DNA of 64,000 nt from Streptomyces spinosisporus (GCF_022698145.1 NZ_JALDAX010000016.1:1-64000); one strand, 5' to 3'. Counted from the stretch's first letter, positions 1-8,831 are shown. Translations and numbers: made by a program. The notes: generated from the letters alone by a model not told the origin.

Positions 1-177
1 GGTGTGCGTCAGGTCGTCGATGCCCGCGGACGCGGACGTCATGACGGCCTCCGTGCGCAGCGGGTTGATCTCCGAGACGGCGCCCACGAACGTGGTCTTG
101 CCGACACCGAAGCCACCCGCCACCACGATCTTCGCGGAGGTGGTCGCCCTACCTCCGTCAGAGCTTGCGAAGTCCAC
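1..177 (-). CDS. cvnD: Conservon GTPase CvnD, N-terminal part
   Basis: Small Ras/MglA-like GTPase of a Streptomyces conservon; only the first 59 codons lie in the window. The start is taken as GTG at 177, which overlaps the last 20 bases of cvnC in another frame, the usual tight packing of these operons. The visible protein begins MDFASSDGG and contains the P-loop GGFGVGKTT around residues 21-29, followed by a switch-like VSEINPLRTEAVMTSASAGID segment. In the family, CvnD works at the membrane with the CvnA sensor, the CvnB roadblock protein and CvnC, in a complex compared to eukaryotic G-protein-coupled signalling. The C-terminus lies beyond position 1, so the later GTPase motifs cannot be checked. 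Confidence 0.93.
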   Translation of the reverse strand, partial: MDFASSDGGRATTSAKIVVAGGFGVGKTTFVGAVSEINPLRTEAVMTSASAGIDDLTHT

Positions 178-553
178 TGAGCACCCTTTCGAGCAGGGTC
201 ACGTCCGGTGCACCGGTCGTCTCGTCGCCGCCCGGCTGGTGGATGGCGACGAGCCCGGCCTCGGCCAGGTCCGCGACGAGAATGCGGGCCACGCCCAGCG
301 GCATGGCCAGGAGCGCCGACACCTCCGCGACCGACTTCACCTCACGGCACAGGTGGCAGATGCGCTGGTGCTCCGGGAGCAGCCCCATGAGTGCTGCCGG
401 GTCGGCCGTGGTGCTGATCAGTGCCTCGATGGCGAGCTGGTAGCGCGGCCGCGTCCGGCCACCGGTCATCGCGTACGGACGTACCAGCGGCTGGTCGCCC
501 TCATCCTCGTACGGCTCCGCGTACGGATCATGAGAGGCGGTGGGCGGGGTCAT
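158..553 (-). CDS. cvnC: Conservon DUF742 protein CvnC
   Basis: A 131-residue DUF742 protein, third gene of the conservon. The start is ATG at 553, beginning MTPPTASHDPYAEPYEDEGD, preceded by a good GGAGGA site; longer readings upstream are not supported. After an acidic N-terminus it has the family's LVRPYAMTGGRTRPR stretch (residues 23-37), then a winged-helix-like core with EHQRICHLCREVKSVAEVSA and LGVARILVADLAEAGLVAIH. The family partners with CvnB and the CvnD GTPase; its biochemical role is not settled. It overlaps cvnD by 20 bp, which suggests translational coupling. Confidence 0.93.
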   Translation of the reverse strand: MTPPTASHDPYAEPYEDEGDQPLVRPYAMTGGRTRPRYQLAIEALISTTADPAALMGLLPEHQRICHLCREVKSVAEVSALLAMPLGVARILVADLAEAGLVAIHQPGGDETTGAPDVTLLERVLSGLRKL

Positions 554-663
554 GAATCCTCCGGGCTGGACAGCAAGTCGGTCAGTCGTGCCGTCGGTAG
601 GGCCGATGGGGGGATTGTGGCGGCCGGACGGTGATTTGGTGAGACGGGTGGTGCCGGTGGGGT

Positions 664-1077
664 TCAGTGGAGCAGACTGCCTTGCAGTTCGGCGCGCAGG
701 TCGGGCGTGAGTACGGCGCCCGCGCGGTCGACCAGCAGGGCCATCTCGTAGCCGACCAGGCCGATGTCGCACTCCGGGTGCGCGAGCACGGCCAGGGACG
801 AGCCGTCCGAGACGGACATCAGGAAGAGAAAGCCCCGCTCCATCTCCACGACCGTCTGCGCCACATTGCCGCCCTCGAAGATCCGGGAGGCCCCGGCCGT
901 CAGCGAGGTGAGCCCGGACGCGACGGCCGCCAGCTGGTCGGCGCGATCACGTGGGAAGCCTTCCGACATCGCCAGAAGAAGACCGTCGGCGGACACGACG
1001 ACGGTGTGGGACACACCGGGGGTGTTGTCCACGAAGTTGGTGATCAACCAGTTGAGATTCTGTGCCGCCTGGCTCAT
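664..1077 (-). CDS. cvnB: Conservon roadblock/LC7 protein CvnB
   Basis: A roadblock/LC7 protein of 137 residues from ATG 1077 (MSQAAQNLNWLITNFVDNTP). Roadblock proteins are small dimeric scaffolds or regulators of Ras-like GTPases, here presumably CvnD. The whole fold is present, with GVSHTVVVSADGLLLAMSEG and the later VEMERGFLFLMSV strand. A TTG at 1086, in frame and three codons upstream, sits at better spacing from the GGAG in the end of cvnA, so the true start could be there. The gene begins within 10 bp of the cvnA stop, so the two are probably coupled. Confidence 0.93.
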   Translation of the reverse strand: MSQAAQNLNWLITNFVDNTPGVSHTVVVSADGLLLAMSEGFPRDRADQLAAVASGLTSLTAGASRIFEGGNVAQTVVEMERGFLFLMSVSDGSSLAVLAHPECDIGLVGYEMALLVDRAGAVLTPDLRAELQGSLLH

Positions 1078-1086
1078 CTGGCTCAA

Positions 1087-4000
1087 CTATCGCTCCTGCT
1101 GGTGAGTGGGGCTCGGGAAGCTGCCGGTCTGGCCGTTGCCGGCCTGGCGACCTTGCGCGATGCCCCGACGGAGATTGGTCAGCCGGCCGCGTACGTCGTC
1201 AGGCGCACGCGAGACCTGCGGACCGGACTGGTGCTGTTGCTGCTGAGCCGTGCCCGGGACGAGGTTCGCCCGGGGCACCCGGCGCGGCAGGCCGGAGGTG
1301 GTGACCCCGCCCGCGGCCGGCTGCCTCACGCGCTCCGCCTGCCGGACGAGTTCGTCGTTCGGCGAGGCGCGCCAGGAAGAGGTGGCGGGTCGCTGCGCAC
1401 CGGGGGAGTGCTGCGGCGCCGAGGGAGCGGCGGCGGGAGCCGCCGGCGCTTGCGGAGCGGAGCCGTTGCTGTGCCGGGCGGCGGCAGCGCCGCCGTGGAA
1501 CCAGTTGGTCTCCAGCGTGTCGTACAGCGGTGTACGGCCGTCGCCCGGACCGGTGGCCGGCGGCAGCGCCTCCGGCTCCTGGCGGACGGGCCGCGCTTGC
1601 GGACGCGGCGGGACCGGCTGGCGTGGAGCACCGAAGTCGCTGTGGTTGCCGTTGACCTGCGGGCGCTCGAACTGCCCGGTGTCACCGTTGTTCTGACGGC
1701 CCGGCAGATTGTGCTGACCGGTGGCGCCGGCGTCGTAGCCCGGTGCGGCGAACTGACCCGTGGAGCCGGTGTCGTAGGCCTGCGGGATGGCGAACTGGCC
1801 GGTGTTGGCAGGGCTGTTGGGGTTGTTCGCATTGCCGCGGTCGTTCTGCCCGGCCGGGCTGCCGAAGACGTCGGAGCGGACGAACTGGCCCGAGTTCTGC
1901 GAGCCGTTCGTGCCCTGCTGCGGGGCGCCGTACTCGGGACGGGCGAACTGGCCCGTCTGCTGCGGCTGTTGCGGCTGCTGCTGCGGCGCCGGAGCACCGA
2001 AGTCGGGCCGCTGGAACTCGGACGTGGACCCGGGGCCCTGCCGGTCGTCGACCCGCGGCATCCGGGAGGTCTCGTCGTGGCCGCGCGGGGCGTCGAGCGA
2101 GGCGCGCGGCACCGGCGGCTGCGCGTTCTCGTCGCTCCAGCTCGGCCGGGCGGGCTGCTGCTGGGCGCCGCCCGGCAGTTCGGCACGCGGACCGCCACGG
2201 CCCGGCAGCAGCGGCTGACGACCACGCCGGCCGCGGCCCTCGCCACCGGAGTTCGCGGGGCTCTGCGGGTTCTGGGGGCCCTGCGGGTTCTGGGACTGCG
2301 GCGGTACGGCGCCACGAGCGCCGCCGAAGCTGTCCTGGCCCGTGCCCGCGGCCTGCATGCCCTGGGGGGCGCCCGCCTGACCGAACGCGGAGCCCGCACC
2401 CGCGGGAGCCGGCCGGCCCTGCTGCGGAGCCGCGGGGGACTGCGGTCCACGCGGTCCGCCCGGCGCTCCGGGACGACCGCCACCGGGGCCACCCGCGCCC
2501 GGCAGCGCGGCCCGCGGCCCCTGACCGGCCCCGAGCCGGCCACCACCGGCGGACGCACCGGCACCGAGGGGGCCACCGCCGCCCGCGCCGGCCGCAGCCT
2601 GGCGACGGGCCGCGGCCGCACCAGCGGCGGCCTGGGCCGCGGCGGGACCACCGGAGGGACCGGCGCCCTGACCGGGCTTGCCCTGCGGCTTCTTGCCGCC
2701 CTGGGCGACGTCCACGGGCAGCATGACCAGCGCGGTCGTACCACCGGAGTCGGACGGGCGCAGCTGGATGCGGATGCCGTGGCGCTGCGACAGCCGGCCG
2801 ACCACGAACAGACCCATGCGGCGGGAGACGGAGACGTCCACGGTGGGCGGCGAGGCGAGCCGCTCGTTGATCGCCGCGAGGTCCTCGGGGGAGAGGCCGA
2901 TACCGGTGTCGTGGATCTCGATCAGCACACGGCCGTCGGGCAGCGCGTGACCGGTGACCTTGACCTTGGTCTGCGGCGAGGAGAAGGAGGTCGCGTTCTC
3001 CAGCAGCTCGGCGAGCAGGTGCACGAGGTCGTTGACCACGCGGCCGGCGACCTCGGTCGTCGGTACGGCGGCCAGTTCGATGCGCTCGTACTGCTCCACC
3101 TCGGAGGCGGCGGCGCGGAGCACGTCGACCAGCGGGACCGGGCGGGTCCAGCGGCGGCCGGGCTCCTCACCGGCGAGGACGAGGAGGTTCTCACCGTTAC
3201 GGCGCATACGCGTCGCGAGGTGGTCGAGCTTGAACAGCGAGGACAGCTGGTCCGGGTCGGCCTCGCGGGACTCCAGTTCGGAGATGAGCGAGAGCTGACG
3301 CTGGATGAGGCCCTGGGAGCGGCGCGAGAGGTTGGTGAACATCGCGTTGACGTTGCCCCGCAGCAGGGCCTGCTCGGCGGCGAGGCGGACCGCCTCGCGG
3401 TGCACGTCGTCGAAGGCCGCGGCCACCTGGCCGATCTCGTCCCGGGAGTGCACACCGACCGACTCCACGGAGGTGTCGACGTCCTGCGGGTCCGACTCCG
3501 ACAGCTGCTTGACCAGCTCGGGCAGGCGGTCCTGGGCGACCTTGTTGGCGGTCTCCTGCAGCCGGCGCAGCGAGCGGATCATGGACCGGGCGATGACGAA
3601 GGCGCCGACGAGCGAGACGCCGAGCACGAGCAGGATCAGCGCACCGGAGATGATCGCCTCGCGCTCGGAGGCGGAGCGCAGCTCGCGGGCCTTCTGCTCC
3701 ATGTCCTCCAGCAGCGTGTGCTCGATCTTCTGCATCTGCTCGATCTTGGTCGAGCTGTCGTCCACCCAGTCCTGGTACGAACGCTTCTGCAGGTCCTGCA
3801 GGCCGTCCTGACCGGCCAGCGCGCGGCTGGCGTAGGTGTCGGTGGCCTTGATCGTCGCGTTGTTCTCCTCGATCGGCTTGAGGAGGGCGGCCGCGCTGTC
3901 GGTGCCGTAGATGCTCTTGAAGCTGCGCAGGTCCGAGCCCTGGCTCTGCAGCGCCGACTGGGCGTAGAGCCGGTCGTTCTCGGAGAGCTTGCCGACCGTG

Positions 4001-4854
4001 GTGTTGTTCGCCGGCAGGGCCGCGGCGAGGATCGCGCGCTGGATGGAGGCGTACTCCTTGGCGGAGGAGAAGGCCGCCAGGGAACGCGTGCGCTGGATCA
4101 TCTCGGGGTTGCTGGTGGCCTCCGCCATGTCCTGCGAGAGGTCCAGCAGGTGCGTGATGAGGCGGTGGTACGACTCGACGGTCTGCGAGGAGTTCAGCTT
4201 GGTCTCGTAGGCGCCGGACCGGATCTTCTCCAGCGTGCCCAGGTCGCTGACGACACTGACGAGGCTCTCGCGGACGCCCTGGAGGTTCTCGTCCTTGCCG
4301 GAGACGTCGATCTCTTCGGCGGCGTCCTTGAAGTTCTGCTCGGCCCGGTCCGTCTTGTCGCGGTAGCCCTTGACCGTGTAGTCGCTCGCCTTGGAGCCGT
4401 GCGCCAGCGGGCCGGCGGACTGGTCGCGCTCCTCCTGGAGCGCGGCGGCCAGCTCGGTGGCCTGCTTGGTCATGTCCGTCAGCAGCTTCATGTTGTCGAG
4501 CTGCTGGATGTCGTCCATGTTGTCGCTGATGCGCAGGGCGCCCAGCGAGGTGGCCGCCACCACGGGGAGCGCGAGCAGCGACACGAGGCGCGTGGAGATG
4601 CGCCAGTTGCGCAGTGCCACGCGCGATCCGGGGCCGGTCGGGCCCTTCGGCGGCTTCACCACCGGAGTGGCGGTGCCGGGGGCCCCGGAGGCCGCGGACG
4701 CCCCCGGTCCGGAGCGGTCACCGCCGTCGCCGGACGGACCCGGACCCTGGTTCTGGGCGTGCTGGGGCGAGGAACTGCCGACATTGGGGCCAGTCCCGCC
4801 GTGCGGCTCCGGCTCCGCCGAAGCACTGCCATCCCTCTTGAAACGTCCCTGCAC
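1087..4854 (-). CDS. cvnA: Conservon sensor-kinase-like protein CvnA
   Basis: Membrane sensor of the conservon, about 1255 residues from GTG 4854 (MQGRFKRDGSASAEPEP). The open frame continues to GTG 4986, but that start has no clear ribosome site. Visible parts are a transmembrane helix near residues 93-112, an extracytoplasmic nitrate/nitrite-sensing-like helical domain to about 395, a second helix near 400-424, a HAMP region, and a histidine-kinase-type ATPase domain at about 600-715 with an N-box (LLAELLENATSF) and a G1 box (DTGIGLSPEDL). No conventional phosphoacceptor H-box is seen, as is normal for CvnA. The last 500 or so residues are Gly/Pro/Gln/Ala-rich, with a recurring T/S-G-Q-F motif near residues 945-1065. 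It heads the cvnA-B-C-D operon. Confidence 0.92.
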   Translation of the reverse strand: MQGRFKRDGSASAEPEPHGGTGPNVGSSSPQHAQNQGPGPSGDGGDRSGPGASAASGAPGTATPVVKPPKGPTGPGSRVALRNWRISTRLVSLLALPVVAATSLGALRISDNMDDIQQLDNMKLLTDMTKQATELAAALQEERDQSAGPLAHGSKASDYTVKGYRDKTDRAEQNFKDAAEEIDVSGKDENLQGVRESLVSVVSDLGTLEKIRSGAYETKLNSSQTVESYHRLITHLLDLSQDMAEATSNPEMIQRTRSLAAFSSAKEYASIQRAILAAALPANNTTVGKLSENDRLYAQSALQSQGSDLRSFKSIYGTDSAAALLKPIEENNATIKATDTYASRALAGQDGLQDLQKRSYQDWVDDSSTKIEQMQKIEHTLLEDMEQKARELRSASEREAIISGALILLVLGVSLVGAFVIARSMIRSLRRLQETANKVAQDRLPELVKQLSESDPQDVDTSVESVGVHSRDEIGQVAAAFDDVHREAVRLAAEQALLRGNVNAMFTNLSRRSQGLIQRQLSLISELESREADPDQLSSLFKLDHLATRMRRNGENLLVLAGEEPGRRWTRPVPLVDVLRAAASEVEQYERIELAAVPTTEVAGRVVNDLVHLLAELLENATSFSSPQTKVKVTGHALPDGRVLIEIHDTGIGLSPEDLAAINERLASPPTVDVSVSRRMGLFVVGRLSQRHGIRIQLRPSDSGGTTALVMLPVDVAQGGKKPQGKPGQGAGPSGGPAAAQAAAGAAAARRQAAAGAGGGGPLGAGASAGGGRLGAGQGPRAALPGAGGPGGGRPGAPGGPRGPQSPAAPQQGRPAPAGAGSAFGQAGAPQGMQAAGTGQDSFGGARGAVPPQSQNPQGPQNPQSPANSGGEGRGRRGRQPLLPGRGGPRAELPGGAQQQPARPSWSDENAQPPVPRASLDAPRGHDETSRMPRVDDRQGPGSTSEFQRPDFGAPAPQQQPQQPQQTGQFARPEYGAPQQGTNGSQNSGQFVRSDVFGSPAGQNDRGNANNPNSPANTGQFAIPQAYDTGSTGQFAAPGYDAGATGQHNLPGRQNNGDTGQFERPQVNGNHSDFGAPRQPVPPRPQARPVRQEPEALPPATGPGDGRTPLYDTLETNWFHGGAAAARHSNGSAPQAPAAPAAAPSAPQHSPGAQRPATSSWRASPNDELVRQAERVRQPAAGGVTTSGLPRRVPRANLVPGTAQQQQHQSGPQVSRAPDDVRGRLTNLRRGIAQGRQAGNGQTGSFPSPTHQQER

Positions 4855-5421
4855 TAGCGTCGCAACCTCTGGACCAGGCGCCCCTCCGGGTGAACGGAAA
4901 GACACGGTGTCGGCGTTTTGGGAGGCGCCCTGAATGCGCCCCCTGTGGTCGTGAAGTGACCGGCGCTGGTTCCCCCTTCTCGCCACCGCTCGGCGCGCGT
5001 TGCGCCCCCTGTGCGCCGGCTCGATCCTGCGGCGGTCCGTGGCATTCCAGCACAGTGCAGGATCTCCAACAAGGCTCGCGCCTCATGCCGTGACGTACGT
5101 GACAGCACGTGAGTGCGGAGTCACCAGCAGTAGAAAGGTATCTGCAGCAAAACGGACGTATACCCGCGAGTTGTGCAGGATCGAGTGGTGTCCCAGTCGC
5201 CATGATCAGGAGCGGAATGATGGCTTCAGGTGGCCAATGTCCGTTTCGTCAGGGTGGGTTGCAGGCCTGAATTGACCGTTTTGGCCTCGGCGCCGTGAGC
5301 AAACTCACATGCTGATCGAGGGGTTCCCCGGACTTCCGCGGGGAATGGCGCGTTTAGCCTGGCGCTTTACAAGAGGCGTACAACTGCCAAGCAGCGACGG
5401 ACGACAAGGTCAAGAACAACC
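4855..5421. other. Intergenic region between cvnA and the small NPRRT protein
   Basis: About 570 bp without a convincing gene. It must hold the promoter of the minus-strand conservon and that of the plus-strand small protein. On the plus strand a TAGCCT at 5355-5360 could be a -10 element, but no good -35 accompanies it. Near 5090-5112 the hexamer CGTGA(C/G) recurs three times at 9-10-bp spacing, a possible but unproven binding site. No RNA gene or mobile element is apparent. Confidence 0.5.
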
Positions 5422-5607
5422 GTGAAGACGACGATGATGTTCCAGAACATAGCCAACCCGCGCCGCACCACACTGGCCGACCTCGAGGGCACCGACGAAC
5501 TGCAGATCCCGCAGCTTCCGGAGCACTCCCTCGATCTTCCCACGCGAACCGCGAACCCCAGGCGCACCATCCTCGTCGACGTCCCCGCCGCCTCCACCGG
5601 TCAGTAG
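5422..5607 (+). CDS. Small protein with a duplicated ANPRRT motif
   Basis: A 61-residue protein starting at GTG 5422 (MKTTMMFQNIANPRRTTLAD); ATG 5434 or 5437 are alternatives. I do not recognise a function. It contains two copies of the pattern A-N-P-R-R-T-x-L-x-D, at residues 11-20 and about 44-53, separated by an acidic, proline-containing linker (EGTDELQIPQLPEH). The codons of the two copies differ (CGC CGC versus AGG CGC), which suggests selection on the protein rather than recent DNA duplication. There is no cysteine, membrane segment or signal peptide. It stands alone between the conservon and the FAH gene and is followed at once by a strong hairpin, so it is probably monocistronic. Confidence 0.7.
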   Translation: MKTTMMFQNIANPRRTTLADLEGTDELQIPQLPEHSLDLPTRTANPRRTILVDVPAASTGQ

Positions 5608-5616
5608 TACGCGCAC

Positions 5617-5642
5617 GGGGCGCCGATCACTCACGGCGCCCC
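5617..5642 (+). terminator. Hairpin terminator after the small NPRRT gene
   Basis: Perfect 9-bp inverted repeat GGGGCGCCG / CGGCGCCCC with an 8-base loop, ten bases after the stop codon. There is no U-tract, which is usual for Streptomyces terminators. Confidence 0.75.
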
Positions 5643-5691
5643 ACGCGGTGAACCGCACAGGAATGCGCAAGTCGGCGCCGCCCTGCCGCGT

Positions 5692-5713
5692 TAGCCTGGA
5701 GCGTCAGACTCCA
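5692..5713 (+). promoter_or_regulatory. Possible -10 and leader hairpin for the FAH-gltX operon
   Basis: TAGCCT at 5692-5697 resembles an actinobacterial -10 element. It runs into a short hairpin, TGGAG and CTCCA around CGTCAGA (5697-5713). No clear -35 is visible, so this is only a candidate. Confidence 0.3.
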
Positions 5714-5741
5714 GCAGGCTCAGAAGGGGCGCCAGGATCCC

Positions 5742-6527
5742 GTGCGCATCGCCAGATTCTCCATCGACGGGAACGTCGCCTTCGGCGCGGTCGAGGGTGA
5801 CAAGCCGGACGAGCTCGTCCTCGACATCATCAAGGGCATTCCGTTCGCGGACTTCGAGCTCTCCGGTACGAAGGTCCCGCTGAGCAAGGTCCGGCTGCTG
5901 CCGCCGGTGCTCCCCAACAAGGTCGTGGCCTTCGGCCGCAACTACGCGGAGCACGCGCGCGAGCTGGGCAACGAGGTGCCCGACGCCCCGTTCGCCTTCT
6001 TCAAGCCCTCCACCTCCGTGATCGGCCCCGGCGACGAGATCCGCTACCCGTCCTTCACCGAGGACCTCCATCACGAGGCCGAACTGGCCGTCGTCATCGG
6101 CCGCATGTGCCGAGAGGTCCCGCGCGAACGCGTGGCGGACGTGATCTTCGGCTACACCTGCGCCAACGACATCACCGCCCGTGACGTCCAGAAGCGCGAG
6201 AAGCAGTGGGCCCGGGCCAAGGGCTTCGACGGCTCCTGCCCGCTGGGCCCCTGGGTGGAGACGGATCTCGACCTCGCCACCGCGGGCGATCTGACCATCC
6301 AGCTCACGGTCAACGGCGATCAGCGCCAGCTCGGCCGCACCAGCGAGATGATCCATCCGATCGCGGACCTGATCGTCAACATCACCGAGGCCATGACGCT
6401 GCTCCCCGGCGACGTGATCCTCACGGGCACCCCGGCAGGCGTCGGGCCGCTCACCGTCGGCGACGAGGTCGCCGTCACCATCGAAGGCATCGGCACTCTC
6501 ACCAACAAGGTTGTCAAGCGTGGCTAG
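5742..6527 (+). CDS. Fumarylacetoacetate hydrolase (FAH) family protein
   Basis: A 261-residue FAH-superfamily enzyme starting at GTG 5742 (MRIARFSIDGNVAFGAVEGD). The family cleaves or isomerises acylpyruvate-type C-C substrates, and many members hydrolyse acylpyruvates or decarboxylate oxaloacetate; the substrate cannot be read from the sequence. The catalytic core is complete: KVVAFGRNYAEHARELG, the metal-binding acidic set within LHHEAELAVVIGR and GYTCANDITARD, and the C-terminal VILTGTPAGVGPL. It lies upstream of gltX and overlaps its start by 8 bp, so the two are co-translated. The overlap probably reflects operon packing rather than a shared pathway. Confidence 0.92.
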   Translation: MRIARFSIDGNVAFGAVEGDKPDELVLDIIKGIPFADFELSGTKVPLSKVRLLPPVLPNKVVAFGRNYAEHARELGNEVPDAPFAFFKPSTSVIGPGDEIRYPSFTEDLHHEAELAVVIGRMCREVPRERVADVIFGYTCANDITARDVQKREKQWARAKGFDGSCPLGPWVETDLDLATAGDLTIQLTVNGDQRQLGRTSEMIHPIADLIVNITEAMTLLPGDVILTGTPAGVGPLTVGDEVAVTIEGIGTLTNKVVKRG

Positions 6528-8013
6528 CGCACCCGGCTCCCCCGTTCGCGTCCGTTTCTGCCCCTCGCCCACCGGTAACCCGCATGTGGGCCTGGTCCGC
6601 ACCGCCCTGTTCAACTGGGCGTTCGCCCGGCACCACCAGGGCACGCTGGTCTTCCGCATCGAGGACACCGACGCGGCCCGCGACTCCGAGGAGTCGTACA
6701 CCCAGCTGCTCGACGCGATGCGCTGGCTGGGCTTCGACTGGGACGAGGGCCCCGAGGTCGGCGGCCCGCACGCGCCCTACCGCCAGTCGCAGCGCATGGA
6801 CATCTACGCCGACATCGCGAACAGGCTCCTGGACGCCGGTCACGCCTACCGCTGCTACTGCTCCCAGGAGGAGCTGGACACCCGCCGCGAGGCCGCCCGC
6901 GCCGCCGGCAGGCCGTCCGGCTACGACGGCCACTGCCGCGATCTGAGCGCCGAGCAGGTCGCGGAGTACGAGGCCCAGGGCCGTACGCCCATCGTCCGCT
7001 TCCGGATGCCCGACGAGACGATCACCTTCACGGACCTGGTCCGCGGCGAGCTGACGTTCACGCCCGAGAACGTGCCGGACTACGGGATCGTACGAGCCAA
7101 CGGAGCCCCGCTCTACACGCTCGTGAACCCCGTCGACGACGCCCTGATGGAGATCACCCACGTCCTGCGCGGCGAGGACCTGCTCTCCTCCACCCCGCGC
7201 CAGATCGCCCTCTACAAGGCGCTGATCGAGCTGGGCGTCGCGCAGCGGATCCCGGCGTTCGGGCACCTGCCGTACGTGATGGGCGAAGGCAACAAGAAGC
7301 TCTCCAAGCGTGACCCGCAGTCCTCGCTCAACCTCTACCGCGAGCGCGGCTTCCTGCCCGAGGGCCTGCTCAACTACCTCTCGCTGCTGGGCTGGTCGCT
7401 CTCCGCGGACCAGGACATCTTCTCGATCGAGGAGATGGTGGCGGCCTTCGACGTCGCGGACGTCAACCCCAACCCGGCCCGCTTCGACCTCAAGAAGTGC
7501 GAGGCGATCAACGGCGACCACATCCGGCTGCTGGACGTGAAGGACTTCACCGAGCGCTGCCGCCCGTGGCTGCAGGCGCCGTTCGCCCCGTGGGCGCCGG
7601 AGGCCTTCGACGAGTCCCGCTGGCAGGCGATCGCCCCGCACGCCCAGACCCGTCTGAAGGTCCTCTCGGAGATCACCGACAACGTCGACTTCCTCTTCCT
7701 CGCCGAGCCGGTCTTCGACGAGCCGAGCTGGACGAAGGCGATGAAGGAGGGCTCGGACGCCCTGCTGCGCACGGCCAGGGAGAAGCTGGAGTCGGCCGAC
7801 TGGACCTCGGCGGAGTCCCTGAAGGAGGCCGTCCTCGCGGCCGGCGAGGCCCACGGCCTCAAGCTCGGCAAGGCCCAGGCCCCGGTCCGCGTCGCGGTCA
7901 CCGGCCGCACGGTCGGCCTGCCCCTCTTCGAGTCCCTGGAGGTCCTGGGCAAGGAGCGGACGCTGACCCGCATCGACGCGGCGCTGGCCAGGCTGGTGAC
8001 CTCCGGATCATGA
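6520..8013 (+). CDS. gltX: Glutamyl-tRNA synthetase
   Basis: Class I glutamyl-tRNA synthetase, 497 residues from GTG 6520 (MASAPGSPVRVRFCPSPTGN). AAGG upstream places the start here rather than at TTG 6511. The HIGH-type signature is PSPTGNPHVG (about residues 13-22) and the KMSKS-type loop is KLSKR (about 260). Length is usual for the bacterial enzyme. No glutaminyl-tRNA synthetase is seen here; actinobacteria generally make Gln-tRNA by charging tRNA-Gln with Glu and amidating it with GatCAB, so this enzyme is probably non-discriminating. Its gene is followed directly by the tRNA-Gln and tRNA-Glu genes it would serve. It overlaps the upstream FAH gene by 8 bp and the downstream HAD gene by 4 bp. 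Confidence 0.97.
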   Translation: MASAPGSPVRVRFCPSPTGNPHVGLVRTALFNWAFARHHQGTLVFRIEDTDAARDSEESYTQLLDAMRWLGFDWDEGPEVGGPHAPYRQSQRMDIYADIANRLLDAGHAYRCYCSQEELDTRREAARAAGRPSGYDGHCRDLSAEQVAEYEAQGRTPIVRFRMPDETITFTDLVRGELTFTPENVPDYGIVRANGAPLYTLVNPVDDALMEITHVLRGEDLLSSTPRQIALYKALIELGVAQRIPAFGHLPYVMGEGNKKLSKRDPQSSLNLYRERGFLPEGLLNYLSLLGWSLSADQDIFSIEEMVAAFDVADVNPNPARFDLKKCEAINGDHIRLLDVKDFTERCRPWLQAPFAPWAPEAFDESRWQAIAPHAQTRLKVLSEITDNVDFLFLAEPVFDEPSWTKAMKEGSDALLRTAREKLESADWTSAESLKEAVLAAGEAHGLKLGKAQAPVRVAVTGRTVGLPLFESLEVLGKERTLTRIDAALARLVTSGS

Positions 8014-8741
8014 GCATTCGCGCGGTGGTCTGGGACGTCGACGACACGCTCTTCGACTACACGACCGCGGACCGCGCGGGCATGCGCCGCCATCTCGTCA
8101 CCGAGGGCCTGCTCGACGGGTACAGCACCGTCGAGCAGGCCCTCGCGCACTGGCGGGCGGTGACCGACCAGCAGTGGGCGCGGTTCGCGGCGGGTGAGGT
8201 GTCCTTCGAGGACCAGCGTCGCGACCGGGTGCGGGTGTTTCTGGGCGATCGCCTGAGCGACGACGAGGCCGACGCGTGGTTCCTGCGCTACCGCACGCAC
8301 TACGAGGCGGCCTGGGCGCTCTTCCCGGACGTCCTGCCCGCCCTCGACGCGCTCGCGGCCAGTCACCGCCACGCCGTGCTCTCCAACTCGAGCCTGCACG
8401 TCCAGGACCACAAGCTGCGCACGCTCGGCGTGCACGACCGCTTCGAGACCGTCCTGTGCGCCGCCGAGCTCGGCGTCTCCAAACCCGAGGCCCGCGCCTT
8501 CCTGGCCGCCTGCGAGGCGCTGGGACTGGCCCCGCACCAGGTCGCGTACGTCGGTGATCACCCGGAGATCGACGGGCGCGGTGCCGCGGACGCCGGACTG
8601 CTGTCCGTCTGGATCGACCGCACGGGCGCGCACACCTGCGCGGCCGCCCCCGCGGGCCCCCACCGGATCACGTCGCTCGCCGAACTCCCGGCGCTGCTGG
8701 GCGCCGATACCCGTTTTGGAGCCCCGTCCACCTTCGGGTAA
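8010..8741 (+). CDS. HAD-family hydrolase
   Basis: A 243-residue haloacid dehalogenase-superfamily phosphatase starting at ATG 8010, which overlaps the gltX stop (ATGA). Motif I is WDVDDTLFDY near residues 8-17, with the nucleophile and acid/base aspartates. Motif II is LSNSS near 128-132, motif III the lysine in GVSKPEARAF, and motif IV YVGDHPEIDGRGA. An inserted helical cap lies between motifs I and II, as in subfamily I phosphoglycolate-phosphatase-like enzymes. The substrate is unknown. The stop codon overlaps the probable -10 element of the tRNA cluster. Confidence 0.92.
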   Translation: MSIRAVVWDVDDTLFDYTTADRAGMRRHLVTEGLLDGYSTVEQALAHWRAVTDQQWARFAAGEVSFEDQRRDRVRVFLGDRLSDDEADAWFLRYRTHYEAAWALFPDVLPALDALAASHRHAVLSNSSLHVQDHKLRTLGVHDRFETVLCAAELGVSKPEARAFLAACEALGLAPHQVAYVGDHPEIDGRGAADAGLLSVWIDRTGAHTCAAAPAGPHRITSLAELPALLGADTRFGAPSTFG

Positions 8742-8744
8742 TGT
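8716..8744 (+). promoter_or_regulatory. Probable promoter of the Gln/Glu tRNA cluster
   Basis: TTGGAG (8716-8721), 17 bases, then TAATGT (8739-8744): a reasonable vegetative-type promoter inside the end of the HAD gene. It leaves an 80-base leader before the first tRNA, with a GGCC-GAAA-GGCC hairpin near 8769. Confidence 0.5.
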
Positions 8745-8831
8745 TCTTCCTGCGCCGCCGGGGAGCGGGCCGAAAGGCCGGAGCCGGAGGAGCAAGCTAG
8801 AACGAGATCCCCACAGGGGCTTGCGTTCCAG

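Noticed and set aside
667..4857. A 1396-codon plus-strand open frame antisense to cvnA and cvnB
   Set aside because: High-GC coding DNA often leaves long open antisense frames. The translation is arginine/glycine/leucine-rich with no domain, while the minus-strand frames code for clear conservon proteins.
5090..5112. Three CGTGA repeats upstream of the conservon
   Set aside because: Only 5-6 bp long and common in this base composition; not strong enough to call an operator.
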